Shown here: piece after piece, positions 15,037-22,929 of the stretch | Layout of the letters: each line of letters opens with the position of its first letter | How positions within the stretch are numbered: position 1 is the first letter of the stretch | Source: Isosphaera sp. | GTDB taxonomy: Bacteria; Planctomycetota; Phycisphaerae; Phycisphaerales; UBA1924 | DNA: 64,000 bases | Reading direction: 5' to 3' | Assembly (NCBI GenBank): GCA_013822085.1 | Contig: PNJV01000003.1 | Location: 1 to 64,000, forward strand | The notes under the pieces: model-generated | What the model saw: the letters and a program-made list of their open reading frames with translations, nothing else | Databases searched by the model: none | What the model was told of the DNA's origin: nothing | Program-made: the position numbers and the translations under genes

Positions 15037-17258
15037 CAGGCGATATCGCCCAGACGCACCCACTCCCCGTAGAGCTTGAGCAGCCGCTTGCGCAGCAGCG
15101 CGTCGCGTGGCTGATCCAGCGACGGGCTCTGATCGGCCCAGTGCTGCGCGGCGCGGCGGGCCAGCTGGAGCAGGTCCCCGTCGCGGGGGAAGCTGACCAC
15201 ACGGAAGTGGGATGAGCCGGACTGCTTCTCGCCAAAGAAGTCGCCAAAGCCGCGCAGCTCCAGGTCCTTTTCAGCGACACGGAAGCCGTCGCTGGTCTGG
15301 GCCAGGGTGAGGAGCCGGTCGTTGGACAACGCGTCGTTCTCCGGCGAAATAAGGACGCAGACCGACGGCAGCGACCCCCGGCCGACGCGCCCGCGGAGCT
15401 GGTGGAGCTGGGCGAGGCCGAAGCGGTCGGCGTCCTCGATCACGATGACCGAAGCCTCAGGGACGTCCACGCCCACCTCGATGACGGTGGTGGCGACTAG
15501 CACGCGGGTGCGCCCGGAGCGGAAGTCGTCCATGGCGGCCTGGCGCTCCGCCGGGGGGAGCCGGCCGTGCATGACGCCCACGCGAACGCCCGCCAGCGGG
15601 CCGTCGGTGAGCTCTTGTGCCAGCTCGTGGACCGAGCGCGGCTTGGCCGCCTCAGCGGGGGGCGTCGGGCCGACGGCTGCGTGGCCTGCGCCGGACGTGT
15701 CACGAAAATGTGTCGTCGGCTGCGCATCGATGGCTGGGACAACGACGAAGGCGCGGTGGCCTTTCTCCAGCCGGGCGCGCACGAAGCCGTAGACCTGGGT
15801 CCGCTGCGAGGCGGGGACGACGCGCGTGGTGATCGGCGTTCGGCCGGGCGGGAGGGCGTCGATGGTCGAGACGTCCAGGTCGCCAAAGAGGGTCAGGGCT
15901 AGGGTGCGCGGGATGGGCGTGGCGGTCATGACCAGGACGTGCGGCGTGGTCGGCACGCCGTCGGTGATGGCCCTGAGCGCGGCCCGCTGGTGGACGCCGA
16001 AGCGGTGCTGCTCGTCGATGACGGCCAGGGCGAGGTTCGGCATCGCGGTGCGGGCCACGATCAGCGAGTGGGTGCCGATGACCAGGTCGATCTGCCCGCC
16101 GGCGAGCCGCTGGCGCACGTCGCGGATCTGGGCCCGCGGCAGCGAGGCGTGCAGCAGGCCCACGCGGACGGACGAGCCCTTGAGCCAGGCACTGATGGTG
16201 CGGTGGTGCTGCTCGGCGAGGATCTCCGTCGGCGCCATGAGCGCCGCCGACCGGCGTGCCGCAACAGCCAGGAGCATCGCGTAGAGCGCGACGACGGTCT
16301 TGCCCGACCCGACGTCGCCCTGGATCAGGCGCGAGGCCGGCTGGGGCTTGGCCAGGTCCGCGGTGATCTCGGCGATGACACGGTTCTGTGCCGGCGTGAG
16401 CTGGAAGGGGATGCGCGCCCTGACCTTGGCGTCGATGGTCGGGGTGCACGGCAGGGCTGGGGCCGGGCGGTCGCGGAGGCGGTGGAGGCGCTTGATGGCC
16501 ATGCCCAGCTGGAGGAGGAAGAGCTCGTCGAAGGCCAGCCGTCGCGTGGCGGCGGCGATGGCGGGCTCGTCGGCGGGGGCGTGGATGCTGGCGTAGGCGT
16601 CGCGCAGCTCGGGCAGGCCGTGCAGGGCGCGAAAGTCGGGCGGGAAGTGGTCCTCGATCAGGGGCAGCGCCATCGGCAGGGCTGCGCGGAGGCAGTGGGC
16701 GATGTGGCGCGACGAGATGGATGCTGCCGCTGGGTATACGGGCGCCCAGGTTGGGGTCGGCACGCTCGGGACGAGCGTCGGCGAGCTCGGCGGTGGCTCG
16801 TCATCGATAGCCCCGGCGGGCTCGGGCGGCGGCAGGAGCGCAAACTGCGGGTTGGCGATCTGAAGGCCCGCGCCCTTGGGGGCCTTGGTCGCCTTGCCGG
16901 TGACGCGCAGGCGCACGCCGGGGCGGACGGACTCGCGGGCGTAGAGGGCGTTGTACCAGATAAGGTCGAGGCGGCCGGAGTCGTCGACGAGGACGGCCTG
17001 GAAGCGCGGGGTCCTGGCCCGGAGCGCCACGCGGGTGGCGGTGACGGTGCCGGTGGCGGTGACGATCGCGCCCGGGACGAGCAGGGCGATGGGCGTCAGG
17101 GGCTCGTGGCGTTCGTGGCGGTGCGGGAGCCAGGCGACGAGCTGGCCGACGTTTTTGGGGCCCAGCTGGGCCAGGGCGGCGGCGCGGCGCGGGCCGATGC
17201 CCTTGATCAGGTGCAGCGGCGTGGCCAGCGAAGGCCGGGCGGGGGGCGCGGGGGGCAT
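15036..17258 (-). CDS. recG: ATP-dependent DNA helicase RecG
   Basis: RecG reverses stalled replication forks and branch-migrates Holliday junctions. 740 aa. The N-terminal wedge/OB region has the helix-hairpin-helix-like LIKGIGPRRAAALAQLG and VDDSGRLDLIWYN. Helicase motifs follow: I GDVGSGKTVVA, Ia APTEILAEQH, II DEQHRFG, III MTATPIPRT, then VVPA, a 20-residue insertion (around GAGHAAVGPTPPAEAAK), MHGRLPPAER, the motif V/VI region ATTVIEVGVDVP, and QLRGRVGRG. The C-terminal FFGEKQSG is also typical. No ribosome-binding site is evident. Immediately upstream on the same strand is DUF971. Confidence 0.97.
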   Translation of the reverse strand: MPPAPPARPSLATPLHLIKGIGPRRAAALAQLGPKNVGQLVAWLPHRHERHEPLTPIALLVPGAIVTATGTVTATRVALRARTPRFQAVLVDDSGRLDLIWYNALYARESVRPGVRLRVTGKATKAPKGAGLQIANPQFALLPPPEPAGAIDDEPPPSSPTLVPSVPTPTWAPVYPAAASISSRHIAHCLRAALPMALPLIEDHFPPDFRALHGLPELRDAYASIHAPADEPAIAAATRRLAFDELFLLQLGMAIKRLHRLRDRPAPALPCTPTIDAKVRARIPFQLTPAQNRVIAEITADLAKPQPASRLIQGDVGSGKTVVALYAMLLAVAARRSAALMAPTEILAEQHHRTISAWLKGSSVRVGLLHASLPRAQIRDVRQRLAGGQIDLVIGTHSLIVARTAMPNLALAVIDEQHRFGVHQRAALRAITDGVPTTPHVLVMTATPIPRTLALTLFGDLDVSTIDALPPGRTPITTRVVPASQRTQVYGFVRARLEKGHRAFVVVPAIDAQPTTHFRDTSGAGHAAVGPTPPAEAAKPRSVHELAQELTDGPLAGVRVGVMHGRLPPAERQAAMDDFRSGRTRVLVATTVIEVGVDVPEASVIVIEDADRFGLAQLHQLRGRVGRGSLPSVCVLISPENDALSNDRLLTLAQTSDGFRVAEKDLELRGFGDFFGEKQSGSSHFRVVSFPRDGDLLQLARRAAQHWADQSPSLDQPRDALLRKRLLKLYGEWVRLGDIA

Positions 17259-17291
17259 TCGTCGTGCGTGCGGTGGTGGGGGGTGGGGGGG

Positions 17292-17684
17292 TCAGGGGCG
17301 CGCTTGCGGCGGGAGGCCGAGCGGCGAGATGTGCGGGTCGATCGGTGGCTCGGGCGGGGGCGGGGCGGGGTTTGCGGGGTCGATGGAGCGGAGGTAGTCC
17401 CAGGTGTAGAGCCCCGTCGAGTGGCCGTCGGAGAAGGCGACGCGGATGGCGTAGTTGCCCACCAGCTCGGCGGAGGTCGCGCTGAGCGCAGAGCCCGGGG
17501 CGGAGGAGGCCGGGATGACGGCGAGCGGGTTGGCGGCCTGCTCGGCGCGGCGCTGGCGCTGGTCCGCTGAGGGGGACATGTGGCGGAGGTAGGCGATGGG
17601 GAAGAAGGACGCGGAGCCGTCGGCCCAGGTCAGCGAGAGGCCCAGGGCGCGGTCGAGGTCGATGTGGCGCGGCGCGGGCTCCAC
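17292..17684 (-). CDS. DUF971 / gamma-butyrobetaine hydroxylase-like N-terminal domain protein
   Basis: The 130-aa protein carries the DUF971 pattern: LGLSLTWADGSASFFPIAYLR at the start and VGNYAIRVAFSDGHSTGLYTWDYLRSI later. Stand-alone DUF971 proteins have been linked to iron-sulfur cluster or Mrp-associated functions, but the role here is unknown. A Ser/Ala/Pro insertion sits mid-domain and the C-terminus is Pro-rich. The GTG start at 17684 has no Shine-Dalgarno; a TACGTT hexamer ends 6 nt before it. Divergent from pyrF. Confidence 0.8.
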   Translation of the reverse strand: MEPAPRHIDLDRALGLSLTWADGSASFFPIAYLRHMSPSADQRQRRAEQAANPLAVIPASSAPGSALSATSAELVGNYAIRVAFSDGHSTGLYTWDYLRSIDPANPAPPPPEPPIDPHISPLGLPPQARP

Positions 17685-17690
17685 GTGGCA

Positions 17691-17696
17691 AACGTA
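17691..17696 (-). promoter_or_regulatory. -10-like TACGTT, 6 nt before DUF971 start
   Basis: Overlaps on the opposite strand with TATGCT (17695-17700), which could serve pyrF. A compact divergent promoter is plausible. Confidence 0.4.
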
Positions 17697-17737
17697 TGCT
17701 GTGCTCGCGGGGCGATGGGCGCGGTGCGGAGGACGGG

Positions 17738-18665
17738 ATGCACTTTGCTGACGAGCTGGCGCAGCGGGTGAGCGGGGGGCTCGGGCCCGTGTGCGTGGGG
17801 CTGGACCCGGTGTGGGAGCGGCTGCCCGAGAGTGTCCGGCGGGCAGCGGGCGGCCAGGGCGCCGGGCCGGCGGCGCGCGGCGGGGCGATGGGGGAGTTCG
17901 GCTGCGCGGTGGTGGGGGCGGTGGCGGGGCGGGTGCCGGCGGTGAAGGTGCAGTCTGGGTGCTTCGAGCGGTACGGCTCGGCGGGGGTGGCGGCCATGGA
18001 ACGCGTGATGGGCCAGGCCCGGGACGCGGGCCTGCTGGTGATCCTGGACGCCAAGCGGGGGGACATCGGGGTGACGGCCGAGCATTACGCCGCGGCGATG
18101 TTCGAGGGCCAGAGCCCCGCTGACGCGGTGACGGTCAGCCCGTACCTGGGGATGGACACGCTGGAGCCGTTCGTGTCGCGCAGCGGGCGCGGGGTCTTCG
18201 TGCTGGTGCGCACGAGCAACGCCGGCTCGGGGTGGCTCCAGGGCGAGGAGCTCTCGGCGGGCGGGACGGTGGCGCACGCGGTGGCCCGCGGCGTGGCCCA
18301 GCTGGGCGCCCAGCCGGGGCGCATCGGAGCGAGCGGCCTGAGCTGCGTGGGCGCGGTGGTAGGGGCGACCAAGGCCGCCGAGGCCGAGTCGTTGCGCCTC
18401 GCGATGCCGGCGCAGGTCTTCCTCGTCCCGGGGTACGGCGCGCAGGGCGGCACGGCTCAGGACGTGCAGCGGATGGTCCGGCCACAGCGGACCGGCGCGC
18501 ACGACGCGGGCGTGCTGGTGACAGCGAGCCGGTCGGTGATCTACGCGTACGAGGGGGCCGACGTTGGCGGCGGGGGCGGCGCGGGTGAGTGGTGGGTGGC
18601 AGGGAGCGGTGCGGGACGCAGCGGCGCGGCTGAGCGCCGAGGTCATGGGCGTGGTCGGTTGCTAA
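17738..18665 (+). CDS. pyrF: orotidine 5'-phosphate decarboxylase PyrF (type 2), apparently frameshifted
   Basis: PyrF converts OMP to UMP, the last step of pyrimidine synthesis. The ATG at 17738 has GGAGG 5 nt upstream and begins MHFADELAQRV. Family motifs: CVGLDPV, the phosphate/catalytic LDAKRGDIG, SPYLGMDTL, FVLVRTSN, FLVPGYGAQGG and ASRSVIYAY. After YAYEGADV a G-rich run occurs (about 18563-18590). Beyond it, the reading frame shifted by one base gives GGWQGAVRDAAARLSAEV and TAA at 18663-18665, which is the expected type 2 C-terminus. As the sequence stands, the original frame instead runs on into the downstream hydrolase to 19582. I treat this as a one-base indel, natural or from sequencing. 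Confidence 0.8.
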
Positions 18666-18712
18666 GGGGGCGGCGGGTGCGCAGGCCGCGGGCAGGCGCA
18701 GGGAGGCAGCAC

Positions 18713-19582
18713 GTGGGTCAGTCGTCGATGCGCGGGCCGGAGGGAGTGACGCTGCCGGCGTCGCTCGAGCGCGTGGCGCGGTGGGCGCTCCTGGAGGGCG
18801 GGCCCAGCGGCGGGATCCCCGCGCTGGTGGTGCACCCGGGGCTCACGGCTGGGGGAGGCCGGGCGCCGGTGGTGGTGTGGATGCACGGCAGGACCGTGAA
18901 CAAGGAGCTGGACACCGGGCGATACCTGCGGCTGGCCAGGGCGGGCGTGGCCACGGTGGCCATCGATCTCCCCGGGCACGGCCAGCGAGCGTCACACGGG
19001 CACCTGCGCCAGCCGGAGCACACGCTGGAGCTGCTCGAACGGGCGGTCGAGGAGGTGGACCGCGTGATCGAGGCGCTCCACGACCCGTGGTGGGAGCGGC
19101 AGGCGGGGGCGCGGTTCGACGTCGAGCGGATGGCCATCGGGGGGATGTCGGCCGGCGGCATGGTCACGCTGCGTCGGCTGTGCGACGACCACCCGTTTGT
19201 GTGCGCCGCTGTGGAGAGCGCCGCGGGGGACCTCGGGATGCTCTACGCGTCGGGCGGCCTGGGGGCGTCGGCGGGGCTGGGGCCCCAGGAGGCCCAACCC
19301 AGGCTGGACAGGCTGGACCCGATGCTGCACGTGGGCCGGTGGAGGCCGGTGCCGCTGCTGGCGCTGCACAGCGAGGCCGACCGCGTCGTGCCGATCGCGT
19401 GCGTGCGCGGGTTCGTCGAGCGCGTGCGTCAACGAGCTGGGCCCGACGCGGCTGTCGAGGTCCGGCTGCACACCTGGCCGCAGACGGGCGCGCCCGAGGA
19501 GCACGCGGGCTTTGGGCGCGTGGCCGCCGAGGCCAAGGGCGAGTTTGTCGGGTTCGTGACGCGGTGGCTGGGCGTCGGGTGA
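18713..19582 (+). CDS. alpha/beta hydrolase (dienelactone hydrolase/prolyl-oligopeptidase-like)
   Basis: GTG at 18713 has a strong GGGAGG 6 nt upstream, which supports a separate start even though the frame is continuous with pyrF. The 289-aa product has the oxyanion-side strand VVVWMHGRTVN, LPGHGQR, the nucleophile elbow GGMSAGGMVT, the acid LHSEADRVVP and the final EEHAGFG His. A complete catalytic triad is therefore visible. There is no signal peptide, so it is probably a cytosolic esterase or peptidase with an unknown substrate. It follows pyrF closely and may be cotranscribed. Confidence 0.8.
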   Translation: MGQSSMRGPEGVTLPASLERVARWALLEGGPSGGIPALVVHPGLTAGGGRAPVVVWMHGRTVNKELDTGRYLRLARAGVATVAIDLPGHGQRASHGHLRQPEHTLELLERAVEEVDRVIEALHDPWWERQAGARFDVERMAIGGMSAGGMVTLRRLCDDHPFVCAAVESAAGDLGMLYASGGLGASAGLGPQEAQPRLDRLDPMLHVGRWRPVPLLALHSEADRVVPIACVRGFVERVRQRAGPDAAVEVRLHTWPQTGAPEEHAGFGRVAAEAKGEFVGFVTRWLGVG

Positions 19583-19615
19583 TCGGCGGGGGCTGGGGCT
19601 GGGGCAGTGGCGGTC

Positions 19616-19918
19616 TTAGTGCTTCTCGCCGCTGACGCCGCGGACCGTGTACTTTTCCAGGGCCCGCTCAAGATCGACGCCGTTGATGTTGGCCAGCGTG
19701 CAGAGCCAGGCCAGCACGTCGGCGAACTCCTCGTGGAGGTTGGCCCGCTGCTCGGGCGTTGGGGACCTGTCGGGGGCGTTGTGCGCCAGCGCCGTGGAGA
19801 GCTCGCCGATCTCTTCGATGAACCACATGAACGTGGCCGGCGTGCCGCGGGCCGAGTCGGTGGCGAAGTAGCGGTCGTGGATGAGCCGCTGGAGCGCAGC
19901 GAGCGTGAGCTGGGGCAT
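19616..19918 (-). CDS. MazG-like nucleotide pyrophosphohydrolase
   Basis: This 100-aa all-alpha protein has the MazG metal motif EEIGELSTAL and, after a spacer, EEFADVLAWL (EExxE...ExxD). Such single-domain enzymes hydrolyse non-canonical or excess nucleoside triphosphates to monophosphates. The C-terminus DLERALEKY is also family-like. It is divergent from rpsL across a 150-bp intergenic region. TACCTT ends 6 nt before the ATG and no Shine-Dalgarno is seen. Confidence 0.88.
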   Translation of the reverse strand: MPQLTLAALQRLIHDRYFATDSARGTPATFMWFIEEIGELSTALAHNAPDRSPTPEQRANLHEEFADVLAWLCTLANINGVDLERALEKYTVRGVSGEKH

Positions 19919-19924
19919 GGGCGC

Positions 19925-19930
19925 AAGGTA
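19925..19930 (-). promoter_or_regulatory. -10-like TACCTT, 6 nt before MazG-like start
   Basis: Fits the recurring TANNNT arrangement; the gap to the ATG is GC-only and contains no ribosome-binding site. Confidence 0.4.
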
Positions 19931-19970
19931 GGGCGGGGGGCCGGGGCGGGTGGGGGTTGGCGGGTGGCGG

Positions 19971-19999
19971 TTGTCCGGAGCGGTGGTGGCCGGTATCAT
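19971..19999 (+). promoter_or_regulatory. sigma-70 promoter for rpsL (TTGTCC-17-TATCAT)
   Basis: TTGTCC at 19971-19976 and TATCAT at 19994-19999 are 17 bp apart and face rpsL. The predicted leader is about 62 nt. The best -35/-10 pair in the first half of the window. Confidence 0.7.
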
Positions 20000-20068
20000 C
20001 CTGACCCCCGCGGGCGTGGTCCGCGAGGGTGACCATCGACGTGCACAAGCCGGGGTTGAAGCGACGCC

Positions 20069-20446
<378 letters not shown>

Positions 20447-20616
20447 GCCAGGCACGCGCGTGCGGGGGGCGAGGGATTTGCGGCCGGTGGCGTGTGGGGG
20501 TTGATTGTCGTGGGGCGGGCGGGGCCTGTCGCGTCGAATCTCTGCGGCGAGTAGCCGCGGTGAGACGCCCAAGGGGCCTCGGGTGACGGGCGCACGGGCG
20601 CAGGAGCATCGAGCCT

Positions 20617-21111
20617 ATGGGTGCAAAGTCTTTTACACGGTCGGCCGAGTCGCTGCGTCCTGACCCCAAGCACAAGGACATGACGCTGAGCAAGTTCATC
20701 AACTGCGTCATGGAGCGCGGCAAGAAGGCCACGGCCCAGCGCATCATCTACGACGCGCTGGACAACATCGCCGCCAAGCTGACCAAAGAGACCGACCCCA
20801 ACGCGCCCAAGGCGGCCATCGACGTCTTCCACATGGCCATCGAGAACGTCAAGCCGTTCGTCGAGGTGCGCTCCAAGCGCATCGGCGGCGCCAACTACCA
20901 GGTGCCGATCCAGGTGAGCAAGAAGCGGCAGCAGTCGCTGGCGTTCCGGTGGATCATCGACGGGGCGCGGGCGGAGAAGGGCCGGCCCATGGCCTCCAAG
21001 CTCGCCGACGAGCTCTACGCGGCGGCCAAGAAGGAAGGCAAGGCCATGGCCACGCGCGACCAGACCCACCGCATGGCCGAGGCGAACAAGGCCTTCGCCC
21101 ACTTCGCCTGA
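20617..21111 (+). CDS. rpsG: 30S ribosomal protein S7
   Basis: S7 nucleates assembly of the 30S head. 164 aa, with DPKHKDMTLSKFINCVMERGKK, AQRIIYDALDNI, IENVKPFVEVRSKRIGGANYQVP and a C-terminal KREGKAMATRD-like helix (KKEGKAMATRDQTHRMAEANKAFAHF region). The N-terminal ten residues differ from the usual MARRR start. AGGAG lies 10 nt upstream of the ATG. Second gene of a shortened str operon. Confidence 0.98.
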   Translation: MGAKSFTRSAESLRPDPKHKDMTLSKFINCVMERGKKATAQRIIYDALDNIAAKLTKETDPNAPKAAIDVFHMAIENVKPFVEVRSKRIGGANYQVPIQVSKKRQQSLAFRWIIDGARAEKGRPMASKLADELYAAAKKEGKAMATRDQTHRMAEANKAFAHFA

Positions 21112-21140
21112 GCCGATCCAGCACCCTGGACAACCATCGA

Positions 21141-21170
21141 CCCGGCGCGGCGCGCGCCGCCGGGCGTTTC
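21141..21170 (+). terminator. GC-rich hairpin after rpsG
   Basis: CCCGGCGCGGCG pairs with CGCCGCCGGG (one bulge), followed by CGTTTC. The T tract is short, so termination may be partial or factor-dependent. Confidence 0.4.
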
Positions 21171-21175
21171 ACCTC

Positions 21176-21181
21176 TATCAT
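21176..21181 (+). promoter_or_regulatory. -10-like TATCAT, 5 nt before ThiF-type start
   Basis: Same hexamer as the rpsL promoter, placed 5 nt before the GTG at 21187 with no ribosome-binding site between. Confidence 0.45.
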
Positions 21182-21186
21182 CGGGC

Positions 21187-22311
21187 GTGGACCACGCGAC
21201 GGACGCGATCGGCGACGCGGGGCGGTACGACCGGCAGTCGCGGCTGCCCGGCTTCGGGGCGACCTGCCAGGCCAGGCTCGGCGCCGCGCACGCGATGGTC
21301 ATCGGGTGCGGGGCCCTGGGGTGCGCGGCGATCGATCTGCTGGCCCGGGCGGGGGTCGGCCGGCTGACGGTCATCGACCGCGACCTGGTCGAGTCGAGCA
21401 ACCTCCAGCGGCAGAGCCTCTACAGCGAGGCGGACGCTCAGCAGGGCGCGCCCAAGGCCGAGGCCGCGGCCCGGCGCGTGGCGCTGATCAACAGCGGCGT
21501 GCGCGCCGAGGCGCTGGTCGAGGACGTGACGCCGGAGAACGTCGAGCGGCTGATCGTGCCGCACCCGCGGCCGGGCGTGCTGGTGGATTGCACCGACAAC
21601 TTCCAGACGCGGTACCTGCTCAACGACGCGGCGGTCAAGCACGGCGTGCCGGTGGCCTACGGGGCTGCGGTGGGGTGGGCGGGGATGGTGGCGAGCTTCG
21701 AGCGTTCCGGCGGGGCCTGCCTGCGGTGCGTCTTCCCGGAGCCGCCGGCGGAGGTGGCGGGTCAGAGCTGCGACGTGGCCGGCGTGTTCGGGCCCGTGGC
21801 GGCGATGGTGGGGGCGATGCAGGCGGCTGAGGCGGTGCGCATGCTCGCTGCGCCCGCGGGCGTGGCGGGCTTTGGCGGGGCGCTGTGGACGATCGACGCG
21901 CAGCTGGGGCGCTGGCAGCGCGTGGCTCTGCCCGAGCCGGACGCGGCGTGCCCGGCGTGCCGTCAAGACGGGGCCCGCGCCCACGAGTGGCTCAGCGGGG
22001 CGCGCTGGACGCGCGAGGGCGTGGTCTGTGCGCGCCTCAGCGGGGGGCGCGGGGCGGTGCGGGTCATGCCAGGGCAGGCCGGCGCGTCGGCGGTCACCAT
22101 CGACCTGGGCGCGCTGGCGTCCAGGCTCGGGGCGCACGGGCGGTTCGCCCTCCGGGGGCAGGGGCGCGGCGCGGTCATGACCGGCCGGCTGGCCGGGGGC
22201 GCCTGGGAGGGGCTGGACGTGACCGTCTTTGGCGACGGCCGGGCAGTGATCGCGGGCACGACCGACCTGAGCGTGGCGCGCAGCCTGTACGCGCGGCTGA
22301 TCGGCGTCTGA
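21187..22311 (+). CDS. ThiF/MoeB-family adenylyltransferase (E1-like)
   Basis: The enzyme adenylates the C-terminal Gly of a ubiquitin-like carrier such as ThiS. Seen: DRQSRLPGFG start, nucleotide loop GCGALGC (40-46), DLVESSNLQRQSLY, LVDCTDNFQTRYLLND, zinc pairs Cys178/Cys181 (ACLRC) and Cys255/Cys258 (CPAC), and the catalytic-position Cys195 in GQSCDVAGVFGP. The last 50 residues (from DVTVFGDGRAVIAGTTD) form the small C-terminal domain found in several ThiF/MoeB-like proteins, not a rhodanese. No moeB- or thiF-type rival is in the window, so ThiS (2037-2237) is a likely partner. GTG start, apparently leaderless. Confidence 0.85.
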   Translation: MDHATDAIGDAGRYDRQSRLPGFGATCQARLGAAHAMVIGCGALGCAAIDLLARAGVGRLTVIDRDLVESSNLQRQSLYSEADAQQGAPKAEAAARRVALINSGVRAEALVEDVTPENVERLIVPHPRPGVLVDCTDNFQTRYLLNDAAVKHGVPVAYGAAVGWAGMVASFERSGGACLRCVFPEPPAEVAGQSCDVAGVFGPVAAMVGAMQAAEAVRMLAAPAGVAGFGGALWTIDAQLGRWQRVALPEPDAACPACRQDGARAHEWLSGARWTREGVVCARLSGGRGAVRVMPGQAGASAVTIDLGALASRLGAHGRFALRGQGRGAVMTGRLAGGAWEGLDVTVFGDGRAVIAGTTDLSVARSLYARLIGV

Positions 22312-22389
22312 GCGCGCAGCCGGGGCGTGCCGGCGGGGATGTATACTGACGCGCATCGCCCCGGCGCGGGCGGGCCCAGGAGCAACGAC

Positions 22390-22914
22390 ATGGGTGCGAT
22401 CGGCTCGATCATCGCGACGACGTTGAAGCGGACGCTCGGGTACAGCGACGGGCTGTACAAGGACATCAAGGCGGGCGACGCGGCGCGGTTTGCTCGGCCG
22501 GGCGGGCAGCTGGTGGTGTCCAACCACCCGTCGTTCGTGCTCGGGCACCTGTGCCTGTACCCGTCCAGGTGCCTGGAGCTGACCGGCCACCCTGGGCACG
22601 CCAGCTACGTGTACCCCGGCTTTGACGAGCTCTTCAAGCCCGGCGTCGAGTGCAAGGACGACGCGTCGGGGGCGGTGTACCCGGCCTATGCGGAGCTGCT
22701 CCAGCGCTACAAGAGCGCGCACGGCGCGCTCCTGGAGGCCCTGCCCGCGGTGGCCGACGAGGTCATGGGCCGGCCCAACCCCAACGAGGCCAACCGCGAG
22801 CGCTTCCCCACGGTGGGCGCGCTGGTGTCGTTCCTGGCCACGGGGCACATGATGATGCACCTGGGGCAGGTCAGCGCGTGGCGGCGGATGATGGGGATGC
22901 CGGCGGCGGGCTGA
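22390..22914 (+). CDS. DinB-family (DUF1569/DfsB-like) four-helix protein
   Basis: 174 aa from an ATG with CAGGAG 6 nt upstream. The DinB metal site is visible as His in SNHPSFVLGHLCLYP and His in TGHMMMHLGQVSAWRRMMG. DinB folds include thiol-dependent transferases; the substrate is unknown here. TATACT at 22342-22347 is a plausible -10, leaving a leader of about 35-40 nt. It is followed after 15 bp by the convergent pyrG stop. Confidence 0.8.
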   Translation: MGAIGSIIATTLKRTLGYSDGLYKDIKAGDAARFARPGGQLVVSNHPSFVLGHLCLYPSRCLELTGHPGHASYVYPGFDELFKPGVECKDDASGAVYPAYAELLQRYKSAHGALLEALPAVADEVMGRPNPNEANRERFPTVGALVSFLATGHMMMHLGQVSAWRRMMGMPAAG

Positions 22915-22929
22915 GGCCCCGGCGGACCG

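Noticed and set aside
17696-19582. Bifunctional PyrF-hydrolase fusion as a new enzyme
   Set aside because: The proper PyrF C-terminus and stop exist one base out of frame and the hydrolase has its own strong ribosome-binding site, so an indel is the simpler explanation.
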